A stretch of DNA of 64,000 bases from Streptomyces sp. CB02056 (GCF_001905545.1 NZ_LIPD01000006.1:62001-126000), one strand, 5' to 3'; positions 43,345 through 52,422 are shown, numbered from the stretch's first letter. Notes: generated from the letters alone by a model not told the origin. Translations and numbers: made by a program.

Positions 43345-43922
43345 ACACCCCCGTCAGCGAATCCCTCGCCCTGCAGTCCCTGGCCCTTCGCGTCAAAGCA
43401 CAGGAGGCGAAGCTGCCCGCCGTGACCAGCCCGCCGGCCCGGCTCGCCGAAGCCTCCTCCGTCGGTCGGCAGATCACCGAACTCGGCCACCTGATCGCCG
43501 AGATCGGTCAGGCCATCGAAGCGCGGGTGGCCGTGGAGCCCGTCCCCGAGCATGTTCTGCGCACGGCCTGGACCTACGGCGAGGTCGCCGACCGGATGGG
43601 CCAGACCGTCTCCGCCCTGGGCGCGGCCACCGACCAGCTGGCGACGGTCGCCCACCTCGATCCCCTGCGCGGCCGGCCCGACGTCGACCAGGCCCTGGCA
43701 ACCGCCGGCCAGGTCATCAAGGAAGCGGTCTCGACCGCTCACAGCGAGTTGGCGGAGGCCCAGCGGTCCATCCGGACGACGGTCTCGATCATCGATGGAC
43801 AACAGGCTCGGGTCGAAGCCGCCCGAGCCCGCTCGGCCCACGTTCCCTCGCAATCCACGCCGTTCGCTCAGGCTTCCGTCGTGGCAGCGCCTGTGTCCCT
43901 GTCTCTTGTACGCTCGCGCTGA
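43341..43922 (+). CDS. helical T4SS-island protein with shared tail
   Basis: 193 residues, almost all helix: ITELGHLIAEIGQAIEARVA; YGEVADRMGQTVSALGAATD; TAHSELAEAQRSIRTTVSII, probably a coiled bundle. No known family; the design resembles the protein at 55058. It ends with the shared tail: QARVEAARARSAH, a Pro/Ser/Val stretch, LVRSR. GTG 43341 has GGAG upstream and overlaps the DnaB-N stop. Confidence 0.75.
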   Translation: MNTPVSESLALQSLALRVKAQEAKLPAVTSPPARLAEASSVGRQITELGHLIAEIGQAIEARVAVEPVPEHVLRTAWTYGEVADRMGQTVSALGAATDQLATVAHLDPLRGRPDVDQALATAGQVIKEAVSTAHSELAEAQRSIRTTVSIIDGQQARVEAARARSAHVPSQSTPFAQASVVAAPVSLSLVRSR

Positions 43923-43950
43923 ACTCCCGGCCGGTCCCGCCGGACTCAAC

Positions 43951-43980
43951 ACGGCTTCTTGTCACCTATGGGACAAGCAT
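43951..43980. promoter_or_regulatory. short inverted repeat upstream of the HNH-NACHT gene
   Basis: CTTGTC and GACAAG face each other over eight bases near 43960-43979, about 95 bases before the HNH-NACHT start. A candidate operator for a gene that seems to be a separate insertion; no clear -35/-10 pair is seen. Confidence 0.3.
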
Positions 43981-44072
43981 CGGAGCGCGGGAGCTGATCG
44001 CGACCGGTAGACCGCAGCTTGGGGCTCCAGCAGGCAGACTGGGCAACACCACCTATCGACGAACGGGGGCCG

Positions 44073-46769
44073 ATGGCCATCAAGGACCCGGACCGGAAGA
44101 TTCTCTGGGGCAGGTCCGGGAACGAGTGCGCGTTCCCGGACTGCCGCCAGAGGCTCACCGACGACGTGGGCGCCGATCCCGACTCGCGGAACCCGGTCGT
44201 GCTCGGGGAAGAGGCACACATCGTTGCCAGGGAGGACGACGGACCGAGGGGCGATCCCGGCCTCCCGCTCTCGGACCGGAACTCGTACACCAACCTCATA
44301 CTGCTCTGCCCTACGCATCACACGCTGATCGACAAGGAGCACGGGCGCCACTTCCCCGTCAATGACCTCCTGGCCATGAAGCGTGCGCACGAGGACGCCA
44401 TCGACCGGCGACGGGAACCCTCGGATGGGACGCCGGAGGAGTGGCACAGGCGGGACGCCCTGCTCGCCGGCCTATCCGCCAGTCGAGGCCGACTCATCAC
44501 TCGCTGGATCGCAGTGGGGTTGACTCCCGAACAAGCCGAGGGCCTGGCCAACGACGATGAGATCGGTGTGTGTCAGAACTTCACCCAGTTCCACATCGGG
44601 CGCAAATTCGCGATTCTGACAGGCGACTTCGGCTCTGGCAAGACCGTCGCCCTGGAACGGGAGTACCAAAAGGCGGCGGTCCGGGCCATCGACGACCCCG
44701 ATGCGCCACTACCGATCCACTTCACGGCTAGGTCAGCCGGACCCGACCTTCTGCGGGCGCTCGACGAACGGCTCACACGCATTCCCAGCAAGCACCATCA
44801 GGTGACGGTGTTCCTCGACGGCTTGGACGAGTTCGGAGCCGAACGCACGGCCGAAGTTATCGACGAACTCTGGTCCTGGCTCTACAGCGCATCTGGCCGG
44901 AAGGTCTTGGCCACCAGCCGCCCGGACCCCAACCTCCGCGCCGACTTCTTCACCCTGCCTGCACTCTCGGATGCCGAGCTCCAGGAACTCCTCGATCGTG
45001 TGGAGGCACCAGAGGACCTGGCGTGGCATTCCAACGCTGATATCCGCGACGCTCTGCACCGCCCGCTCTTCGCGCTGATCGCTGCCGACTGCCATCGGTC
45101 CGGATCCGAGGTACCGCATTCGCGAGGAGCGTTCCTTGCCGCCCTCGTCGAACGGGCTCTCACCCGGTCCGCAGGCCTTGGTCTTGAGACATACACCCTA
45201 CTCGCCCGACTCGGCCGTCTCACCCTGGACGCCGGAGGATCCATCGCGGCCAGCGAGGCTGGCAACAGGGAGGATCTGCAGAGCCTTGTTCGGACCCGTT
45301 TGGTCGTCCACCGAAACCGCACGCTCTCCTTCGCTCTCCCAGTACTGGGACAGTATTTCGGTGGCCAGTACATCCTGGACAACGGTCTACCGGAACTCTC
45401 GGGATTCACGCCACAGCGCCGGGACCGGTGGAGAGACGCTCTTACGTTCGCCGTCTCCAACGGATCGTGGGACCGGGTGACGGCCCTACTCCGCGACCTC
45501 ACGGCAGTCGACCCCGGTCTGGCCTCGTGGATCATCGACAAGGCCGTTCCAAAGAACCCCCTCGCGTCGACGGCGGCCCTTCCCGAGGATCTCGAATGCG
45601 CCCGGCGCCTGTCCACGACGCTTGACAACTGGCTCAGCGGACTCGGTCACGCAGCATCTCTGCTCAGCTGTTCAGACGAAGCCGGACGTGGCCTGCCTAT
45701 CGGGGTCGGATCAGACGCCGGTAGTTCCAATATCGGCGTCATGTTCGCCGCTCCCGTAGTACCTGCAGACCGGCAGCGCTTCTTCGCAGTCACCGCACGG
45801 CCAGACCTAGAACGTGGCGAGATAGCGGGCTACAGAATCCTCTCGCTCCGACCAGCGACCGTCCCTTCTGATGTCCCCGCCTGGCCGTGGCAATTGTCTC
45901 TGTCCTGGGTGAAGGCGAGCATGGCGCAAGTGCTCACGCACCGAGCCTTTCCCTTGCCCGAGAACGTGACTGCTGTCCAGGAACGAACTTGGAACATCGC
46001 CAGGCTACTGACCGGGAAGGTCGGCTTCGGGTCACGCCTCCCCATCCCGCTCACCGATGTCATCTCGGCGGTCGACGAGATCTTCCGGGAGACGCCGAAC
46101 ATCGCCCTGGTCCGATTTCGAGGTGGCGCTGTCGTACTGCGGTCGGAGCTGGCGAGGCTCCGCGACCAGTGCGTCGGCCAGCGTCTCCTGATCACTCGTG
46201 ACGGAATGATCCATTGTCCATACCCCGTGCCGGACGTCCCAGGGCCTGACAGGACCTCATGTGATGTCTCTGCTGCCTACAGCCCTGATGTACTGATCGA
46301 CATGGTCAGACAGGTCTACTCCGGCGCGCTGTCCATCTACGAGAGCATCGTCACGGAGTACCTGTCGCCTATTCGACGGACCCTGCAACTCGGCGGCGCG
46401 CTGCCGGTGCGGTTCGCCTGCAAGATCAGCTGGCCTCCTATCGGGACCGACCGGGTAGATATGGGGCCCCTTCTCTTGCGTACCGTCCTCCCGCTGACAC
46501 CTGGTTCCACGTCCCAGGTCGATGTAACGGAGGTGGAAGACGTCAGCGCCGAGACCGACTATTGGCCCGACTGGTTCGGATCCATCGATAGCCACGCCGA
46601 GTTTCGCCGCCTTCGCCCCGAAGCGGCTGCCTGGTCCGGGCGAAGCACCGTCCACGAGGTCCTGTGGATATTTGGGGAGAGCCCGGCTACGACTCTTGCC
46701 TACAACTGGCTCTCAGCAGACCTCAGAGCGATCGGGCTCTCCGATTCGGTCAACATGTCTTTCGGCTAA
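44073..46769 (+). CDS. HNH nuclease-NACHT ATPase protein (putative anti-phage defence)
   Basis: 898 residues. The N-terminus is a zinc HNH nuclease: ECAFPDC (Cys19, Cys24), EEAHIVA (His49), NLILLCPTHHTLIDK (Asn74, Cys79, His82/83). A NACHT-type STAND ATPase follows: Walker A GDFGSGKT (184-191), Walker B VFLDGLDEF (246-254) and KVLATSRPDP. The last ~550 residues are an unrecognised putative sensor. Codon use is less GC-rich than its neighbours, marking a separate arrival. Bacterial NACHT proteins with nuclease effectors defend against phages; activity here is inferred. ATG 44073 chosen; a TTG at 44019 is possible. Confidence 0.85.
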   Translation: MAIKDPDRKILWGRSGNECAFPDCRQRLTDDVGADPDSRNPVVLGEEAHIVAREDDGPRGDPGLPLSDRNSYTNLILLCPTHHTLIDKEHGRHFPVNDLLAMKRAHEDAIDRRREPSDGTPEEWHRRDALLAGLSASRGRLITRWIAVGLTPEQAEGLANDDEIGVCQNFTQFHIGRKFAILTGDFGSGKTVALEREYQKAAVRAIDDPDAPLPIHFTARSAGPDLLRALDERLTRIPSKHHQVTVFLDGLDEFGAERTAEVIDELWSWLYSASGRKVLATSRPDPNLRADFFTLPALSDAELQELLDRVEAPEDLAWHSNADIRDALHRPLFALIAADCHRSGSEVPHSRGAFLAALVERALTRSAGLGLETYTLLARLGRLTLDAGGSIAASEAGNREDLQSLVRTRLVVHRNRTLSFALPVLGQYFGGQYILDNGLPELSGFTPQRRDRWRDALTFAVSNGSWDRVTALLRDLTAVDPGLASWIIDKAVPKNPLASTAALPEDLECARRLSTTLDNWLSGLGHAASLLSCSDEAGRGLPIGVGSDAGSSNIGVMFAAPVVPADRQRFFAVTARPDLERGEIAGYRILSLRPATVPSDVPAWPWQLSLSWVKASMAQVLTHRAFPLPENVTAVQERTWNIARLLTGKVGFGSRLPIPLTDVISAVDEIFRETPNIALVRFRGGAVVLRSELARLRDQCVGQRLLITRDGMIHCPYPVPDVPGPDRTSCDVSAAYSPDVLIDMVRQVYSGALSIYESIVTEYLSPIRRTLQLGGALPVRFACKISWPPIGTDRVDMGPLLLRTVLPLTPGSTSQVDVTEVEDVSAETDYWPDWFGSIDSHAEFRRLRPEAAAWSGRSTVHEVLWIFGESPATTLAYNWLSADLRAIGLSDSVNMSFG

Positions 46770-47248
46770 ATCTCTTGTTGCAAAAGGCCCAGGCTGGATA
46801 GGTAGGGGTGTGGCCCGACCTGCTGGCCATACGTTTCGGATTCGATTGCACAAGTAGGCGGCGTCCTGCACCGCGTGGTGCAGGACGCCGTCTTTCTCTT
46901 GGCAGTCATGGAGGACCTTTCAGGTCTTCATGCCGATGAACATGGGATCAATACGGACTCGGGTTGGGTAGCCGCCGTTGCGGAAGTCGGCCGACCCAAC
47001 TCGCCGCTCTGGACAACGGAGTTGGGTTCCAGCAGGCCGTCCACTCCCCAGAGCAACGGGCTCCGCCTTCTCCCAGAGCGCCGTGTCCGACTACGAGGCT
47101 TCTATCTCATTCTTGCGGCCGTACCAAATCCCGGAATCCGCGGACTCTTCTCTCCGCAGCCGCACCGAACCGAGGGCTGTCATGCCTGCGCATGCCCCGG
47201 TCCGGCGCGCCCGCGCGCCGCCGGCCGTACGACCGAAGGACCTTCTCC
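46770..47248. other. gap between HNH-NACHT and MFS genes
   Basis: About 480 bases. Apart from the terminator at 46860 I see no supported gene; the short plus-strand frame starting inside the terminator is not credible. The second half must hold the promoter for the MFS/HAD pair. Confidence 0.5.
46860..46900 (+). terminator. strong intrinsic terminator
   Basis: GGCGTCCTGCACC at 46860-46872 pairs perfectly (13 bp) with 46877-46889 over a GCGT loop, followed by GTCTTTCTCTT. It lies ~90 bases after the HNH-NACHT stop and isolates that gene from the MFS/HAD pair. Confidence 0.85.
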
Positions 47249-48448
47249 TTGAGCACCACCACCGCCTGCGGCCCTGCCCAGGACAGCGGATACCGCGCTG
47301 TCCTGGGCTCGCCGCACGTCACCCGCCTGCTCGGCGGCACCCTGATCGGCCGCCTGCCCACCGGCATGGCACCGATCGCGATCCTGCTGCTGGTGCGCGC
47401 CGAGCACGGCCCGCTCGCCCTGGCCGGAGCCCTCGGCGCCCTGTACGGCCTCGCCTCCGCGCTCGGGCAGCCGCTGCTCGGACGCCTGGTCGACCGCCAC
47501 GGCCAGACCAAGGTCCTCGTCGCTGCCACGGCCACGGCGAGCACGGCGTTCCTGCTGCTGCCGTGCACCGGCCCGACGCGCCACCCGGTGCTCGCCGCGC
47601 TCACCGTGGTGGCGGCGGGGCTGGCGACGCCGCCGCTGGAGGCAGGCCTCCGGGCACTGTGGCCGGTGCTGCTGCCCGACGCCGGGCACCAGCGCACCGC
47701 GCTCTCGCTGGACAGCAGCACCCAGGGCCTGGTGTTCGTCGCGGGTCCGCTGCTGGCCACCGGCTTCGCGGCCGGTGCCGGAGCGACCACCGCGCTGGTG
47801 GCGACCGCGGCGCTCGGCCTGCTCGGTACCGGCCTGGTCGTCACCGCCCGCCCCTCCCGCGCCTGGACGCCGGCCGAGTTCACCGAGGCGGTTCACTGGA
47901 CGGGTCCGCTGCGCGTGCCGGGTCTTCGGGTGCTGTTCGCCGCGCTGATCGGCACCGGTGTCGCGCTCGGCGCGGTCAACGTCCTGGCGCTGTCTGCCGC
48001 CGAGCGCCACCACGCCGGGTGGCTGGCCGGGGTGATGCCGGCCGCGCTGTCCATCGGCAGCATGCTCGGCGGCCTCGCCTACGGCCGCCACGCCTGGCCC
48101 GGTGCCCCCGCCAAGCACCTGGTCGCCGCGTCGATCGGCTTCGCCGCCGGGTGGCTGTCGCTGCTGCCCGACCCCGCGCCCGCCGTCGCCGTCCTGGGCG
48201 CCGTACTGCCCGGCACCTTCCTCGCGCCGCTGCTGACCGCCGCGTTCCTCACCGTCGACCGGCTCGCTCCCGAAGGCGAAGCGACCGAGGCGTTCGCCTG
48301 GCTGATCGCCTGCATCGGCGTCGGCCAGGCCACCGGCACCGCCCTCGCCTCCACCTTCGGCCCGCAGTTGCTCGCGCTCGTCCCGCTCGCCGGGGCCGGT
48401 GCCGCGCTGTGGCTGCTGCACCGCTTCAACGACCGCCTCTCCTCCTGA
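47249..48448 (+). CDS. MFS transporter
   Basis: 399-residue transporter with about twelve hydrophobic helices (for example PIAILLLVRAEHGPLALAGA; LFAALIGTGVALGAVNVLAL). The loop GRLVDRHGQTKVLV is the MFS motif A. TTG 47249 with AAGGA upstream. Substrate unknown. It and the following HAD gene form a two-gene unit between the island's hypothetical genes. Confidence 0.85.
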   Translation: MSTTTACGPAQDSGYRAVLGSPHVTRLLGGTLIGRLPTGMAPIAILLLVRAEHGPLALAGALGALYGLASALGQPLLGRLVDRHGQTKVLVAATATASTAFLLLPCTGPTRHPVLAALTVVAAGLATPPLEAGLRALWPVLLPDAGHQRTALSLDSSTQGLVFVAGPLLATGFAAGAGATTALVATAALGLLGTGLVVTARPSRAWTPAEFTEAVHWTGPLRVPGLRVLFAALIGTGVALGAVNVLALSAAERHHAGWLAGVMPAALSIGSMLGGLAYGRHAWPGAPAKHLVAASIGFAAGWLSLLPDPAPAVAVLGAVLPGTFLAPLLTAAFLTVDRLAPEGEATEAFAWLIACIGVGQATGTALASTFGPQLLALVPLAGAGAALWLLHRFNDRLSS

Positions 48449-48476
48449 CCACCACGCTCATCCCGAAGGACTCGCC

Positions 48477-49190
48477 GTGGACACCTCCCTCTTCGCCGCC
48501 GCAACTCCCGCCACCCGCATACACCTGGTCTGGGACTGGAACGGAACGGTCAAGGACGATCTCGACGACCACGTCGCCGCGCTGAACGCGACGCTGCCCG
48601 CCCTCGGCGGTGCCCCGGTCGACCGGGAGACCTACCGGGCCAAGCACACCGTCCCGATCCCCAACTTCTATGCCCGCTTGCTCGGCCGCACGATCACCGA
48701 GCAGGAGTGGATCTCCAGCGACAACGCCTTCCTGGCCCACCTGCGCGCCCAGCCGGTGCGCGTGCGCGACGGCGCGACCGAGCTGATGACCGCCCTGCAC
48801 GAGGCCGGCCACACCCAGTCGCTGCTGTCGCTGTGCCCGCACGACACCCTGGTCCGCGAGGTCGAGCAGGCCGGCATCGGGCACTTCTTCACCCGGCACG
48901 AGGGCCGCACCGGACCCTCCGGCGGGACCAAGGCCGCCCCGCTCGCCGCCCACCTGCAGGCCCTCGGCCTCACCGACCGGGCTCACCGGGTGCTGCTGGT
49001 CGGCGACGCCGTCGACGACGCCACCGCCGCCCACGCCAACGGCGCGCACGCCGTGCTGCACACCGGCGGACTACACCACCCCGCCAAGCTCGCCGCCTCC
49101 GGCCACCCGCTCACCGACACCCTCGCCGATGCCGTCGCCCTCGGCCTGCGCCTCGTCCAGGGCCACAGCACCCAACTGGCCTGCGCCTAG
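48477..49190 (+). CDS. HAD family hydrolase
   Basis: 237 residues with all HAD motifs: I in HLVWDWNGTVKDD (first Asp nucleophile), II around SLLSLCPHD, III Lys in SGGTKAAPLAAHL, IV LLVGDAVDDATAA. A helical cap is inserted after motif I. The DWNGT variant is seen in actinobacterial HAD phosphatases. GTG 48477 with GAAGGA upstream, 28 bases after the MFS stop; probably processes a compound linked to that transporter. Confidence 0.85.
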   Translation: MDTSLFAAATPATRIHLVWDWNGTVKDDLDDHVAALNATLPALGGAPVDRETYRAKHTVPIPNFYARLLGRTITEQEWISSDNAFLAHLRAQPVRVRDGATELMTALHEAGHTQSLLSLCPHDTLVREVEQAGIGHFFTRHEGRTGPSGGTKAAPLAAHLQALGLTDRAHRVLLVGDAVDDATAAHANGAHAVLHTGGLHHPAKLAASGHPLTDTLADAVALGLRLVQGHSTQLACA

Positions 49191-49328
49191 CACCGATCGG
49201 CGGCCGGACCAAGCCGCCGCTCCTGCGGACCATCTCCCTCAACGACTGCTTCACCGGAGCCCTGCCGTGACCCGAAGAAGACCTTCCGACCCCGACCTCC
49301 CCGTCCGTCCGAACCTCCTGGATGTGCC

Positions 49329-49919
49329 ATGTCCGAGTCCGATCCGCTGCCGGGCGCCTCCGAGCCCGAGCCGATCCGCATCCCCGACGAGGACCTCGAC
49401 GACCTCGTCAGCGCCCTGAACCGCACCATGGCCGAGGTCCGCCAGCACGGCGTGATCCTCGACCGTCTCGGCTCCGAACCCGACGACGAGACAGGGCCCG
49501 GCTCCATCGAGCCGGACCCCGGCAGCGAGGACGCGCCCGAGGCCGCTCCGCCGCTGTTCATCCTCGCGATGGGCGGCGCCCAGTACGCCGCCGAGCTGGC
49601 CGAGCTCTCGTTCTGGGTCACCCACATCCTGCTGCCCGTCTACGGCCGGGAGATCGGCTCCACCCGTCCCTGGTGCGCGAAGTGGCACGAGCACCCGGAG
49701 GCCGTCGCCCGCCTCCACGCGCTGTGGCTGGCCTGGCAGCAGCTGACCGCCGCCGAGGCCGGCCAGGGCGGCCCTTCGACGTGGCATCGCGACCACCTCG
49801 ACCACGCCATCGCCCAACTCCGCTCCCCGGACGGCCCGTTCGCCGCGTGCACCACGAGCCCCTCCCGGCCGGCCCACCGCATCCTGTCGACCCCCGACCA
49901 GCTGGGACTCGCCGCATGA
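49329..49919 (+). CDS. DUF4913 domain protein
   Basis: 196 residues. An acidic N-terminal half (IPDEDLDDLVSALNRTMAEV; Asp/Glu/Pro linker ~50-75) precedes the DUF4913 domain: WVTHILLPVYGREIGSTRPW, CAKWHEHPEAVARLHALWLA, HRDHLDHAIAQLRSPDGPFA. The family is frequent on actinobacterial conjugative elements; function unknown. The stop overlaps the next ATG by four bases. Confidence 0.8.
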   Translation: MSESDPLPGASEPEPIRIPDEDLDDLVSALNRTMAEVRQHGVILDRLGSEPDDETGPGSIEPDPGSEDAPEAAPPLFILAMGGAQYAAELAELSFWVTHILLPVYGREIGSTRPWCAKWHEHPEAVARLHALWLAWQQLTAAEAGQGGPSTWHRDHLDHAIAQLRSPDGPFAACTTSPSRPAHRILSTPDQLGLAA

Positions 49920-50668
49920 AGGACACCGACTTCCGGCTCGACGACTTCGAACCCTCCGACGAGCACACTGCCGAACTGTACGACTCCACTTGGGTCAGCG
50001 ACTTCAAGACGATCTCCCAGCACGATGTGGGCGACCGCAGTTTCATCATCGCCTTCGATGCCTCGGCCACCTGGGGCTACCCCAACATGCCCAACATCGC
50101 CTCCTTCGATCTCGTGCGCGACAGCAGCCAGGCGATCTTCAGCATGCACAGGTCCAAGCACGCCACCTTCTCGTTCGCGCAGAACTGGCTCGTCAACCGC
50201 GGCTGCCCTCCGGACGCGCTCGCGCCGACCATCGACGTCGCCAAGCCCGCCGACGAGCTGACCGTCCAGGTCGAGGACCGCATCCGGCGCTCGGGCGAGG
50301 GCCTTGCGGTCGTCGACTACCAGGTCATCGACGGGTCCGACGTCGAGGGCTGGAGCATCGCCGTCGACCGCCAGGACAAGGAGCTGCCCGTCCGGCTGTT
50401 CCTGGAAACGCTCCAGCCCGACCAGTACACCTACACGGTGCGCGAGGGGGCGTTCGCCAACCACGCCGCCGCCGAGAACTGGCTGGAGCAGCGCTCCACT
50501 CCGCTGCCCGACGCGCCGGAGTACCGCCTCGATGCAGCGGCCCTGCGTACCCGCGCCGCCCTCGCCCGCAGCACCACCGCCCCGGCCGCCGTCACCGCCA
50601 CCGACGTTCTCGCCGCCGCGCCCGCAGCCGTAGCCGTCGCACAGCCCGATCGGGGGCGGTCGCTGTGA
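49916..50668 (+). CDS. T4SS-island hypothetical protein with shared tail
   Basis: 250 residues, no known family. Mixed alpha/beta: DRSFIIAFDASATWGYPNMP, FSFAQNWLVNRGCPPDALAP and LFLETLQPDQYTYTVREGAF are distinctive. The C-terminus is a very clear shared tail, ALRTRAALARSTTAPA then Ala/Val-rich sequence and DRGRSL; the first part is nearly identical to the tail of the relaxase-like protein. Both ends overlap neighbours by four bases, so translation is coupled. Confidence 0.75.
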   Translation: MKDTDFRLDDFEPSDEHTAELYDSTWVSDFKTISQHDVGDRSFIIAFDASATWGYPNMPNIASFDLVRDSSQAIFSMHRSKHATFSFAQNWLVNRGCPPDALAPTIDVAKPADELTVQVEDRIRRSGEGLAVVDYQVIDGSDVEGWSIAVDRQDKELPVRLFLETLQPDQYTYTVREGAFANHAAAENWLEQRSTPLPDAPEYRLDAAALRTRAALARSTTAPAAVTATDVLAAAPAAVAVAQPDRGRSL

Positions 50669-51156
50669 GCCGCGCGAAGTTCGGATTCTCCGCCCACCCC
50701 GACGCCATTGCCGACCTGCGCCAACTCCCCGACGCCGTCCGCGACCAGGCGTTGCTGCACCTGCAGGACCTCGTGCACGGCGAGCGCGTCGCCAAGCGCC
50801 TCGACGGCCGACTGGAGGGCTGCCACAAGATCTACCTCGGCGTCGGCGACCAGTGGGCAAGCCACCGCCTGGTCGTGCAGTTCCGCGACGCCCCGCCGGC
50901 TTCGAAGCACGCACGCGAGGTCCACCTCGTCGCCGCCGGCCCACGGCTGGACTACGCGGTCTACCGCTCCGCCCAGAACCGCCTGGGCCGCACCGGCCTC
51001 AACCTCCCCGCCGGCCTCAGCCCCGCCGAGGACGCCCGGGTGCGCGCCGCCCGCGCCCGCTCCACACGCCCGGCACCCGCGGCTGCTCCCGGCGCCGCCT
51101 ACACCACCACCTCCCCCGGCTACGCCACCACCCCCGCTGCCCGAAAGGCCCGATGA
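50665..51156 (+). CDS. RelE/ParE-like protein with shared tail
   Basis: 163 residues. The first ~105 read as a RelE/ParE-type fold: AHPDAIADLRQLPDAVRDQA (two helices), then strands VAKRLDGRLEGCHKIYLG, HRLVVQFRD and EVHLVAAGPRLDYAVYRSA. Family toxins cleave mRNA or poison gyrase, but no antitoxin-like gene adjoins and catalytic residues are not assured. The last ~45 residues form the tail: DARVRAARARSTRPA ... AARKAR. GTG overlaps the preceding stop. Confidence 0.65.
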   Translation: MSRAKFGFSAHPDAIADLRQLPDAVRDQALLHLQDLVHGERVAKRLDGRLEGCHKIYLGVGDQWASHRLVVQFRDAPPASKHAREVHLVAAGPRLDYAVYRSAQNRLGRTGLNLPAGLSPAEDARVRAARARSTRPAPAAAPGAAYTTTSPGYATTPAARKAR

Positions 51157-51806
51157 TGACCACCACCCCCACCCACGCGGAACTCGCCACCTGGCTCGTC
51201 GCGGCCGCCGAAGCCGTCTCCGGCATCGTCACCACCCAGCACTCCACCCCGCTCTCCCGCTCCTACCTCCACCCCGTCCTCAGCCCCCTCACCGCCGGGC
51301 CTGAGGTGCTCACGGCCCTCGCGAACCGCATGGAGGACCTGCTCGACGAGGAGCTGCCGACCACCCCGGCCACCCTGTTCACCCTGGCCTCCTACGCCTC
51401 CGCCCTGGGCTGGCTCACCGAGTCGCTCTCCGAACTGACGCAGGCCGTCGACGTCCTGGCCACCATGGCCGGCCTTCCGCCGCTCCCCGGTACCGCGCCC
51501 ACCGTCCCCGGGGAGCTGGAGGGCTTCGACCTCTCCGGCTACACCCCTCGCGACCAGGAGACGGTCACCGCCCTGGCGGCCGAAGCCGCGCTCCCGCCCG
51601 GCCTCTACCTCCAGGTCCTGGGCCGGGCCGAGGGCGCCGCCTCGGACTTCACCGACGCCTGCATGGAGATCGTCGGCGCCTTGACCGAGGACGCCCACGA
51701 GCTCCTCAAGGAGTCGGTCAGCTTCGTTCGCCTGGGCGGCAACGGCCCGGACAGCCTGCCCACCCTGGTCCGTTCCCTCATCGCCCGGATGGAGACGACC
51801 GAGTGA
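51153..51806 (+). CDS. helical hypothetical protein
   Basis: 217-residue, mostly helical acidic protein (ELATWLVAAAEAVSGIVTTQ; VLTALANRMEDLLDEELPTT; LTESLSELTQAVDVLATMAG). No family recognised and no shared tail; it ends SLIARMETTE. ATG overlaps the preceding stop and its own stop overlaps the next GTG, so it is locked in a coupled run of genes. Confidence 0.7.
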   Translation: MMTTTPTHAELATWLVAAAEAVSGIVTTQHSTPLSRSYLHPVLSPLTAGPEVLTALANRMEDLLDEELPTTPATLFTLASYASALGWLTESLSELTQAVDVLATMAGLPPLPGTAPTVPGELEGFDLSGYTPRDQETVTALAAEAALPPGLYLQVLGRAEGAASDFTDACMEIVGALTEDAHELLKESVSFVRLGGNGPDSLPTLVRSLIARMETTE

Positions 51807-52422
51807 ACCCGCGCGACCAGTTGGCGAAGCCCGCCGCGCACCGCGTCTACGAGCGGCTCGGTGTGGACGACGTCTGGACCCTGCTGCGGCGCGACCCCGA
51901 GGAGAGCCCCGAGGCCAGCCTCGCTTGGTACCTCGCCGCGTCCGTCACCGCCATCGACGGCGTCCACCGCGAGCTGACCGCCGCCGCGAAGACGGCCGTC
52001 GAGACGCTGTCGCCCGTCGAGCGCGGCGAGTACGCCGGGCAGCCCACGGACGAACAGGGCACCCCACGCAGGGCGTTGCGCGAGGTGCAGCTCGGGGATC
52101 TGTGGATGCGCGAGAACGTGCTCTGCGGCAAGGAGGTCATCCACGGCAACGGCCGCGAAGCGCCGGTCGAGGCCGAGACCGTCGAGCCGCTGGTCGCCGC
52201 TGGCCTGATCGCGGCCGACACCGCAACGGACGCCGCCCGGGTGGGGCGCATGGTCTCGCTCACCCCGGTGGGCCGGAAGGCGTTGGAAGCCTCCCCTGCC
52301 GCCCGCCTGCGCGAGGCCGCCGCCCTCTACCGCAGCGCGGCCCCGCCGCTGCCCCTCCAGCCGCCTCCGCACCGCTTGCCGCTTCCCCGGCGCGGACCTC
52401 GTCCTCCGCCCGCACGCGCTGA
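51803..52422 (+). pseudogene. T4SS-island protein with one-base frameshift before its tail
   Basis: The frame from GTG 51803 codes a sensible protein (HRVYERLGVDDVWTLLRRDP; GRMVSLTPVGRKALEAS, possibly winged-helix-like at the end) up to RLREAAALYRSAAP near 52345, then becomes Pro/Arg shadow and runs through the next gene. Adding one base in the G/C-rich run at ~52340-52360 restores a typical shared tail (AAPPAASAPLAASPARTSSS, ARTR) with a stop at 52422. The span of 620 nt is one short of 207 codons. Either a sequencing error or a real frameshift; intact length would be 206 residues. Confidence 0.65.

Noticed and set aside
44073..44350. HNH region as a homing endonuclease or intron-encoded nuclease
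   Set aside because: It is fused in frame to a NACHT ATPase and no intron or intein boundaries interrupt a neighbouring gene.
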